The notes under the pieces are model-generated. The model did no database searches. It had not been told where the DNA came from and worked only from the letters and a program-made list of their open reading frames with translations. Below, piece after piece: positions 56,030 through 64,000 of a DNA stretch of 64,000 nt. Position 1 is the first letter of the stretch. Every line of letters begins with the position of its first letter. Source of the DNA: Saccopteryx bilineata (Eukaryota > Chordata > Mammalia > Chiroptera > Emballonuridae). The position numbers and the translations under genes are program-made. The stretch is taken from positions 295,648,349-295,712,348 of the forward strand of contig NC_089493.1 in the NCBI RefSeq assembly GCF_036850765.1, in the 5' to 3' direction.

Positions 56030-56610
56030 TGTGTTTTTATTTTCATTCATCACAAAGTATTTTCTAATGTCCTCTCTGATTTCTTTGACCCATTATTTGT
56101 TTAAGATTTGTGTTTAATTTCCTCCTGTTTTTTCATTTCCCAGTTTTCCTTCTCTTAGGGATTTCTAGTTTCATTCCATTGTAGTCAGAAAGGATACTTT
56201 GTATAATGTCAGCACATTTACATGTATTGCATGTAATTGTATACAGTGTGGAGTAACATATGAATTATCCTGGATAATGTTCCAAGCGCACTTGAGAAGA
56301 ATGTGTTTCCTGCTGTTTTGGGGACAGAGTGTTCTGTAGATGTCTGTTCAGTCTAATTATTTATGATGTTGTTTCAAGTCCTCTATTTCCTATTGATCTG
56401 TCTGGATGTTCTATCACATATTAGAAGTAGAGTATTGCCGTATCCAACTATCATTGTAAAACTATTTTTCCCTCCAACTCGGTCAGTGTTTGTTTTACTG
56501 TATATATATAGTTTGGGAGCTCTATGGTTTGTTGCATATAAACATTTTTATACTTGTTCTAGCTTCTAGTGCAACTGTTTTTATTGTACAGTGTATAATT
56601 GCTATAGATT
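56030..56610 (-). mobile_element. L1 internal fragment
   Basis: GGATTTCTAGTTTCATTCCA, GTAGTCAGAAAGGATACTTTG, CACTTGAGAAGAATGTG, CAAGTCCTCTATTTCC match the complement of the L1 ORF2 middle region. Confidence 0.82.
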
Positions 56611-56829
56611 CTTGAGGAATGAACAGGACTATACACTTGGGAATTACCAGTGAAATTTGATAAGACCACCTGTGATGTGAATGAAGGGAGAAGATGGCCC
56701 AAGACTCAGTGCTGGGAGCCCTTCAATGTATAGGATTTGGGGAGAGGAGGAGGAATTGGTAAAGGAGAAATTTTTCAGCTCTTTCTCCTCTTATGGGACC
56801 ACCATTGTGTATGGCCCATCATTGACCAA

Positions 56830-57530
56830 AACGTTATGCAGCGCGTGACCGTATTTTATATTTATTGTCATTACACAGTGCGTGACCACCTTTTATATTT
56901 GTCATTTATAGTTGCTGTCATTATGCAGTGCGTGACCATATATATTTTTTTCTATTTTTCTGAAGCTGGAAATGGGGAGAGACAGTCAGACAGACTCCCG
57001 CATGCACCTGAACCGGGATCCATCCGGCACGCCCACCAGGGGCGACGCTCTGCCCACCAGGGGCGTCGCTCTGTTGCGACCAGAGCCACTCTAGCTCTTG
57101 GGGCAGAGGCCAAGGAGCCATCCCCAGCGCCCGGGCCATCTTTGCTCCAATGGAGCCTCGGCTGCGGGAGGGGAAGAGAGAGACAGAGAGGAAGGAGAAG
57201 GGGAGGGGTGGAGAAGCAGATGGGCACCTCTCCTGTGTGCCCTGGCCGGAAATCGAACCTGGGACTTCTGCATGCCAGGCCGATGCTCTACCACTGAGCC
57301 AACCGGCCAGGGCCGCGTGACCGTATTTTTATAGTTGCTGTCATTATGCAGTGCATGACCATGTTTTATAGTTGTTGTCATTACGCAGTGCATGACCATG
57401 TTTTATAGTTGTTGTCATTACGCAGTGCGTGATTGTATTTTTATACTTGATGTCATTACACAGTGCGTGGCCATGTTTTATAGTTGATGTCATTACGCAG
57501 TATTGACTGTATTTTATAGTTGATGCTTTC
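56830..57530. repeat. 37-bp minisatellite, split by a SINE
   Basis: Eight to nine imperfect units of the type GTCATTACGCAGTGC(A/G)TGACC plus ATGTTTTATAGTTGTT. A family A SINE (56945-57314) lies inside one unit. Confidence 0.93.
56945..57314 (-). mobile_element. SINE family A in minisatellite
   Basis: Full-length minus-strand copy; GCGTGACCATAT and GCGTGACCGTAT at its flanks. Confidence 0.93.
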
Positions 57531-57544
57531 AGCTATAATTATCT

Positions 57545-57880
57545 TGAAACTCCAAGTAATTATGCTGAGTGAAAAACCAGACATCTCAAAAAGGAGTACA
57601 AACAGTGTGATGTCGTTTATATAAAACTCCACAAAATACAAGCTGATCTGTAGTGACCGAAAGCTGCTCAGTGGCTGCTGGGGGGGCGGGGGCAGGAATG
57701 GTGGGAAGGGGCAATGACATCTGAGGGACTCGGGGGGAATTTGGGCATGATGATTCTGTCCACTGTCTGGATTCCGTGGTGGCAGCTTCCTGGGTGTCGA
57801 CAGAGATCAAATCTTATCAAACTGGGCACTTTCAATATGTGCACTTTGTCAGTTATACCCCAAAGAGTTTGTAATTTCAC
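57545..57880 (+). mobile_element. L1M 3' UTR fragment
   Basis: GTGAAAAACCAGACATCTC, GTCGTTTATATAAAACTCC, CACTTTGTCAGTTATACCCC are typical of an L1 3' end. Confidence 0.7.
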
Positions 57881-58169
57881 CATTCTTCTCTATTTTTTAT
57901 TTCAGTTTTGTAATAGTTTATAATATAGACATCTATGCTATTAGGACGGAAATTATGTATATAACTGATCAATAACTTTATACATATTTGAGTAACTTTC
58001 ACGTTGAAAGAGGTGTGTGATCACAAAGGCTTGAGAACTACCGGTTGCAGCCACGGCAAAACCCACACACTTAACTTCTGCACTCTACTGCCCTCTGCTG
58101 CCCGCGGGCTGCGTGGCCACCCTTGACCTCCCAGACTAGCCCTCACAATTTTAATGAGAAATTTTAAAA

Positions 58170-58692
58170 TGTTTACTTTGTTGCTTTTTAGAGACAGGTA
58201 AAGAGAGAGAGAGGAAGAGAAAGAGAGAGAGGAACACCAATCTTTTCTTGTGTGTGCCCTGACAGGGGATAAAAGTGGCAACCTCTCCACTTTGGGAAGA
58301 TGCTCTAACCCAGGGGGAGTCAACCTTTTTATACCTACCGCCCACTTCTGTATCTCTGTTAGTAGTAACATTTTCTAACCGCCCACCGGTTCCACAGTCA
58401 TGGTGATTTATAAAGTAGGGAAGTAACTTTACTTTATAAAATTTATAAAGCAGAGTGACAGCAAGTTAAAGCATATAATAATAATTACTTACCAAATACT
58501 TTATGTTGGGTTTTCGCTAAGTTTGGCAGAATAAATCCTTATAAAACAACTTACTATAGTTAAATCTATCTTTTTATTTATACTTTGGTTGCTCCGCTAC
58601 TGCCCACCATGAAAGCTGGAACGCCCACTAGGGGGCGGTAGGGACCAGGTTGACCACCACTGCTCTAATCAATGGAGCTGTCCAGCCAGGGC
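58170..58692 (-). mobile_element. tRNA SINE (family F) split by the hAT MITE
   Basis: Halves 58170-58310 and 58663-58692; ends GAGCTGTCCAGCCAGGGC. The MITE lies between duplicated CTCTAACC/CTCTAATC. Confidence 0.85.
58311..58662 (-). mobile_element. hAT-type MITE, copy 2 (352 bp)
   Basis: Same family as 5713-6064 but inverted, and the same length. The flanking 8-bp sites CTCTAACC and CTCTAATC match at 7 of 8. It is inserted into a minus-strand tRNA SINE whose two halves lie at 58170-58310 and 58663-58692. Confidence 0.92.
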
Positions 58693-58749
58693 TTGAGGCA
58701 GAGAATTTTTATCCAAGATTTGCCTAGAACCAACTTCTTCTAAACAAAA

Positions 58750-58777
58750 TACACACACACACACACACACACACATA
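58750..58777. repeat. (CA)n microsatellite, followed by degenerate CA-rich DNA
   Basis: About 13 CA units, then CATACA/CACACA-rich sequence to 58868. Confidence 0.92.
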
Positions 58778-58934
58778 ACCATACATACACATATACACAC
58801 TCACACATACACCCACGTACATACATAGACCCACACATAACGCATATACACACGCATGCACACACTCACCGCAGTTGGCAAAGAGCGGAGGGACATCACA
58901 GCGCCTGCTACACAGACAGATCCTGCTCCACAGC

Positions 58935-59405
58935 ATAGTTGCTCAGCCAGCTCAGGTGGTTAGACTGTCGTCCTGACAGGCCAAGGCTGTGGTCAGGGCA
59001 CATACAGAACTCAACCAATGGGCTGGGGGGGGGGGAAGGTTGTGTGGAGGGATTGAGCGAAAAATAAAAAAGAGAGAGGAAATTCATGAACACGGACAGT
59101 ACTGTGGTGATTGCGGGGGTGGGGAGGGGTGGAGAGGTAGAAGAGGGTAACGGGGGGTGGATGGTGATGGGCAGAGACCCGGCTCGGAGGGGTGGACACA
59201 ATACAGTGCACAGATGATGAGTTGTAGAGTTGGACGCCTGAAACCTATCGTTCTGTTAGCCGGCGTCACCCCAATAAAGTCGCTAAAAAGGAAGATTCTA
59301 TTTTTTTCTAAAAAAGAAAAAAATCAACCAATGGACACATAATTAAGTGAAACAACAAATTGGTGCTTCTCTTTCTCTCTCTAGAAATTAATAAATAACT
59401 TTTTT
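58935..59405 (+). mobile_element. SINE family D split by an L1 3' end
   Basis: The first part (58935-59021) has head GTTGCTCAGCCAGCTCAGG; the second (59324-59405) has AAGTGAAACAACAAATTGGTG. TCAACCAATGG is duplicated around the L1 insert. Confidence 0.85.
59022..59323 (+). mobile_element. Short 5'-truncated L1 3' end
   Basis: ACTGTGGTGATTGCGGGGGT, GTGCACAGATGATGAGTTG, CTGAAACCTATCG, GTCACCCCAATAAAGTCGC is the bat L1 3' UTR end, with an A-rich tail and an 11-bp target duplication (59011-59021, 59324-59334). Confidence 0.88.
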
Positions 59406-59409
59406 AAGT

Positions 59410-60690
59410 TAAAAAACTAACAGAGCTACTGTGTAGGAGAGCCACCATACTTTGAACCTGCTTCTCTGCTCGCTTTCCACCTCTGATTGACAAATACCCG
59501 GGGGGGGTGCCCTATATTTTTAACAACTGGCTCCCCAAATGCAGATCTGATCTGCGTGTTGGTTGGCGTTTCTGTTCATATGAACAACAAGGAAGAGAAA
59601 GTGGAGCAGCAAAGACATGTTTGGAACTTTGTTTGTCTTTATTGTTGTTGTTGTCTTGCCTGTGTTTTTATTGTCTTTGTTCCTTTAAGTCGAGGCAATC
59701 AACAAAACAACAAATCCAGCCCTGATCTATAGTGTCTGCTGATTTCCATAGTGTAAATACTGCCACCACGGGCTGATGTCACCTGCTGATGTGATGTCAC
59801 TGAGCACAGAGCTAGGACCTGGTGCACAGTAGTGACCACTGTGTCGCATTGCCACCTACAGAAACCACAGATATACAGGGTCTCAAGGCCAAAGGGAACG
59901 GTAAAATCACCAGCAGTATATGTATTACGTTTGTTGTAAATGCAGTCCATTTCATTGTCAAGTTATATGATGTAATTTTTCATGGACGCTGTAATGAACA
60001 GACCGCTCACAAAATGTCAGGAAATGTAACAGTGGGCTTTCATGAACTCTGCATACACAGGGATGTGCCCACACAGCCAGCACCCAAATCAAGAGATCTG
60101 ACCAGCCTCCTGGTGCCTCCTTGTGTCACACTAACTGCTCCTTCCCTCTGCCCTTCTGGGAGTAACCAAGACCCTGACTTCCAAAATCGGGGGGGGGGGG
60201 TGAATGTGGCGGCTTTTGTGGTTCATCCACGGGGAACCATACACCTGCATTTGAAGTGTGCCACCAGCAGCTCCTTGTGAGGCAAAGACAGAACACTCCT
60301 CCCACACCTGTCCTGGACACTAACTCCCCTCTCCTCCTTTACAAGGAGGCCGTTGGGTACTCAAAACTGGGGTGGGAGTGAGAGAGAGAAGTGCCCGAGC
60401 ACTGAATCTGAGCTCAAGGGGGTCCCCAGTGGAGGTCTGAGGCCACAGGTTTCCCCCCGGGGAGATACAGGGACCCAGTTTGGGCAGAACCACCCCAGCT
60501 GGGGCCTCGACCTCAGACCTTAAGTGTGGTGTCTGCCCGCGAGCTGGCTGCCTTGTGGCCGTGAGGACCGCTTCTGGCCAGTCCTAAAGGGCCCGCCGCT
60601 GCAGTGGCCCCTTTACCTGGACGAGGTGACCCTTTGGGGAAGCACGCAGAGGGGAGAAGAGAGGAAAGGAAGTGTAACACAGAGGTTAGG
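59410..60690. other. No gene recognised
   Basis: Unassigned; G run at 60189-60200. Short frames only, no splice support. Confidence 0.45.
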
Positions 60691-60714
60691 GCCCCACTCA
60701 GGAGTCCGCAGAGC

Positions 60715-60860
60715 GAGGATGGACTCTGCCGCTTCCCTGACCTCATTGGTAAAAAACAAACTTGCAGATTTTGTTCACTTGGGCAAATTCCTGAACCTCT
60801 GTGAAACTCACTTGGCTCATCTGCAGAACGGGAGCAATAAAACCTTCCTTGCGAGTTAGT
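60715..60860 (+). mobile_element. MIR fragment
   Basis: GACTCTGCCGCTTCCCTGAC, CACTTGGGCAAATTCCTGAAC, GGCTCATCTGCAGAACGGGA follow the MIR core. Confidence 0.65.
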
Positions 60861-61184
60861 TAGTTAGTAGGTTGAGTAAGGTCACGTATGTGACTCAAGG
60901 AGAGGGTCGTACACATTTTTTCAGGATGAACACTTTTAGACTCCGAGGACGAAGGGAAGACTCTCGCTCTGTGAAGGCCTCCGGTGGTGGGCTGGGCATC
61001 GTGCCCCGAACTGGCAGGGCGTGGGGGCGTGGGGATGACCACTGCTCCGCACGGCATTCAGAGTTATTCCATTTTGGTGAGGACTTACACACATTGTATA
61101 CACAGCTCCTTGTATGTACATGGGATGGATCCATAATTTTTTTGCACAGATTTTTATTTTTAATCTCTCTGCCTGAACTGTGGT

Positions 61185-61750
61185 ACTACAGGGGATTATG
61201 ACACATCAAGCTGGAGTGCTGAGGTCGCCAGTTTGAAGCTCCGAGCTGCCCGGTCAAGGCGCAGACAAGAAGCAACTACTGCCCTGGCCGGTTGGCTCAG
61301 TGGTAGAGTGTCGACCTGGTGTGTGGAAGTCCCGGGTTCGATTCCCAGCCAGGGCACACAGGAGAAGCACCCATCTGCTTCCCCACCTTCCCACTCTCCT
61401 TTCTCTGTCTCTCTCTTCCTCTCCTGCAGCCAAGGCTCCATTGGAGCAAAGTTGGCCCGGGCACTGAAGACAACTCCATGGCCTCTGCCTCAGGCTCTAG
61501 AATGGCTCCAGTTACAACAGAGCAACGCCCCATATGAGCAGAGCATCGCCCCCTGGTGGGCATGCCGGGTGGATCCCGGTCCAGCACATGAGGAAGTCTG
61601 TCTCTCTGTCTCCCTGCTTCTCACTTCAGAAAAATACAAAAATAACCCCAAACTCCCAAAGAAGCAACTACTACTATGGGTTGGTGCTTCCCACTCCCCC
61701 CTACCCTATCCTCTCTCTAAAATCAATAAATAACATTTAAAATAAATAAA
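61185..61750 (+). mobile_element. SINE family E-like copy split by a family A SINE
   Basis: TGGAGTGCTGAGGTCGCCAG, GAAGCAACTACT, then after the insert GGGTTGGTGCTTCCCACTCC and AAAATCAATAAATAAC. Confidence 0.8.
61281..61659 (+). mobile_element. SINE family A in another SINE
   Basis: Full-length; AAGAAGCAACTACT is duplicated at both flanks. Confidence 0.94.
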
Positions 61751-61964
61751 TACTAAATCTTTTATTCTTTTGTGTTGGCTGCACTCCTCCATTAGAATAG
61801 CATGTCCCCTCCAGCCTACCACAAAACCCGCGTCACCAAATCGACCTAGGGACATCTATGTTTTTATCCATGCTCCTGTGAAAGAGTTTGTACAGCTATC
61901 TAGACACGCACACATGGCATGACAAATATGGTCCCTCTAATAACCATCGCCCATAAGTAATTTT

Positions 61965-62227
61965 TTTACTTAAAAAATTAAATTTAATGGGAGTGACATT
62001 GATCACGAAGAGGACATAGGTTTCAGGTGAACATCGCTATAGCACTTGAACTGTTGATTGTGTTGAGTGCCCATCACCCAAAGTCAAATCATTTTTCATC
62101 ACCATATATCTGTCCCTCTTTACTCCCCTTCCCCTCTCCCTTCTCCCCCTGGGAACCACTTCACTTTGTCCACGAGTCTCAGTTTTATATCCCACCTATG
62201 TGTGAAATCATACAGTTCATAGCTTTT

Positions 62228-62260
<33 letters not shown>

Positions 62261-63046
62261 ATTTTTCTGAAGCTGGAAACAGGGAGAGACAGTCAGACAG
62301 ACTCCCGCATGCGCCCGACCGGGATCCACCCGGCACGCCCACCAGGGGCGACGCTCTGCCCACCAGGGGGCGATGCTCTGCCCATCCTGGGCGTCGCCAT
62401 GTTGCGACCAGAGTCACTCTAGCGCCTGGGGCAGAGGCCACAGAGCCATCCCCAGCGCCCGGGCCATCTTTGCTCCAATGGAGCCTTGGCTGCGGGAGGG
62501 GAAGAGAGAGACAGAGAGGAAGGCGCGGCGGAGGGGTGGAGAAGCAAATGGGCGCTTCTCCTATGTGCCCTGGCCGGGAATCGAACCCGGGTCCTCCGCA
62601 CGCTAGGCCGACGCTCTACCGCTGAGCCAACCGGCCAGGGCCATAGCTTTTTCTGATTGACGTATTTCACTCAGTATAGTGTTCTCAAGGTCCATCCGTG
62701 TTGTCGTAAATGGCAATATGTCATCATTTCTCGTGTCTGAGTAGAATTCCATGGTGTATACGTACCACCTCTTCTTTATGGAATCCTCTATCGAGGAACA
62801 CATTGATTGTTCTCATGTCTTGGCCACTGAGAATAATTCTGCAATAAACATGGGGGTGCATGTGACTTTGCATACCAATGTTTTCGGGGTTTTTTGGTAG
62901 GTACCCAGTAGAAGGATTGCTGGATCATATGGTAGTTCTGTTCTTAACTTTTTGAGGAACCACCATACTGTCTTCCATAATGGTTGTACTAATTTGCATT
63001 CCCACCAGCAGTGAATGAGGGTTCCTTTTTCTGCTCAGCCTCTCCA
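61965..63046 (-). mobile_element. L1 3' end, minus strand, interrupted
   Basis: On the minus strand it reads as the L1 ORF2 C-terminal region and 3' UTR: complements of the motifs for few-residue ORF2 end, then AGTGCTATAGCGATGTTC-like 3' UTR. A family A SINE (62231-62641) and a hAT element (63047 on) interrupt it; L1 sequence resumes at 63990 and leaves the window. Confidence 0.85.
62231..62641 (-). mobile_element. SINE family A in L1
   Basis: Full-length, with a long T run at its left end (A tail). It is flanked by CATAGCTTTTTCT on both sides. It carries two internal CCACCAGGGG-type units. Confidence 0.93.
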
Positions 63047-63275
63047 CAGATGCGGATCTAAATGGCGGGCGCACCGGGCACATACCCTGGGCCCCGACTT
63101 CTGAAGGGCCCCACAAAACGCCAAATTTACACTTTTTTCTAACGACACCAAGTTTGGTTTCATATGTGCAATTTTAACATTAACAGTACATAATATTTTT
63201 TATTTATTTAAAAATATGGTTAACATGTATTTTTATTTTCCATCTCTCTCTTTTTTTAAGGGGCCCAATATTTTC

Positions 63276-63933
63276 TTTTTTTTTCTTTTTTTAATTAATA
63301 TTTTTGTTTTTTTTATTTTTATTTATTTATTTTTATTTTTCTGAAGCTGGAAACGGGGAGAGACAGTCAGACAGACTCCCGCATGCGCCCGACCGGGATC
63401 CACCCGGCACGCCCACCAAAGGCGACGCTCTGCCCACCAGGGGGCGATGCTCTGCCCACCAGGGGCGATGCTCTGCCCCTCTGGGGTGTCGCTCTGCTGT
63501 GACCAGAGCCACTCTAGTGCCTGGGGCAGAGGCCAAGGAGCCATCCCCAGCGCCTGGGTCATCTTTGCTCCAATGGAGCCTTGGCTGCGGGAGGGGAAGA
63601 GAGAGACAGAGAGGAAGGAGGGGGGGTGGGGGGTGGAGAAGCAGATGGGCGCTTCTCCTGTGTGCCCTGGCCGGAAATCGAACCCCGGGTCCCCCGCACG
63701 CCAGGCCGACGCTCTACCGCTGAGCCAACCAGCCAGGGCCTTCAATTTTAATTTTTACTTATTCATTTTAGAGGAGAGAGAGAAAGAGAGAGACAGAGAC
63801 AGAGAGAAAGAGGGGAGGAGCAGGAGCATCAACTCCCATATGTGCCTTGACCAGGCAAGCCCAGGGTTTTGAACCGGTGACCTCAGCGTTCCAGGTCGAC
63901 GCTTTATCCACTGTACCACCACAGGTCAGGCAT
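63276..63933 (-). mobile_element. SINE family E, split by a family A SINE
   Basis: The body is at 63745-63933, ending CCACCACAGGTCAGGC; its A-rich tail lies at 63276-63325. GGGGCCCAATATTTTC is duplicated at both ends (63260-63275, 63934-63949). A family A SINE landed in the tail. Confidence 0.85.
63330..63740 (-). mobile_element. SINE family A in the tail of another SINE
   Basis: Full-length minus-strand copy from TTTTTCTGAAGCTGG to GAGCCAACCAGCCAGGGCC. It has three tandem copies of the internal CCACCAGGGG-type unit (63413-63478). Confidence 0.93.
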
Positions 63934-64000
63934 GGGGCCCAATATTTTCATCTGTGCCTGGGGCCTCAACCGACCTCCATCCGCCTCTGCCTCTCCAACA

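Larger units (their letters stand above)
63047..63989 (+). mobile_element. hAT-type element inserted in an L1, itself holding two SINEs
   Basis: Starts CAGATGCGGAT and ends ATCCGCCTCTG, an inverted pair. The target CCTCTCCA is perfectly duplicated (63039-63046 and 63990-63997). The flanking L1 sequence continues after the second copy. The element without SINEs is about 270 bp. Confidence 0.9.

Overview
The window is mammalian nuclear DNA from a bat. The evidence is dozens of tRNA-derived SINEs with a bat-type head (A box near TGGCTCAGTGG, B box near GGTTCGATTCC), L1 3' ends of bat type, several 8-bp-TSD hAT MITEs, and one intact gene with a clear mammalian orthologue. The longest SINE family resembles the Rhin-1 type I associate with horseshoe bats and relatives, so a rhinolophoid bat is my best guess. 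Genus and species cannot be fixed from sequence alone.

Only one protein-coding gene is convincing: CHP2 (calcineurin B homologous protein 2), on the minus strand. It has seven coding exons between 44870 (ATG) and 43049 (end of stop). All splice junctions are GT-AG, the phases are consistent, and the total is 591 nt (196 codons plus stop), the length known for mammalian CHP2. Its 5' end lies in a GC- and CpG-rich stretch (about 44.1-45.5 kb) that holds a GC-rich minisatellite. A solo retroviral LTR sits 0.8 kb upstream of the ATG, pointing away from the gene. In human, CHP2 lies between ERN2 and PRKCB (established knowledge). Neither neighbour is visible here, so most of the window is probably intergenic DNA, with the PRKCB side expected at low coordinates and the ERN2 side at high coordinates.

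Layout: 1-5 kb, SINEs, an MIR and old L1 pieces. 5.5-6.1 kb, an old repeat split by a 352-bp hAT MITE. 8.9-11.3 kb, plus-strand L1 3' fragments broken by three SINEs. 11.3-21 kb, SINEs, microsatellites and unassigned GC-rich DNA with a CTCF-like motif at 18.5 kb. 21.4-22.9 kb, two old LTR-like pieces. 25.6 kb, an RPL36 processed pseudogene. 28.1 kb, a second type of hAT element with a SINE inside it. 29.4-30.9 kb, L1 and L2. 32-42 kb, SINEs, L1 and a third hAT element. 43-45.5 kb, CHP2. 45.7-48.2 kb, one well-delimited solo LTR and one poorly delimited candidate. 49-55 kb, SINEs and L1. 56.8-57.5 kb, a 37-bp minisatellite. 58.3 kb, a second copy of the 352-bp MITE. 62-64 kb, an L1 holding a hAT element that in turn holds two SINEs.

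I found no new gene system, operon, CRISPR array or other undescribed machinery, and none is expected in this kind of DNA. The observations most worth following are CTCF-like motifs carried, often in 2-3 tandem copies, by the most abundant SINE family; stand-alone CTCF-like sites; the LTR and minisatellite beside CHP2; and nested transposons whose target-site duplications give an explicit order of insertion.
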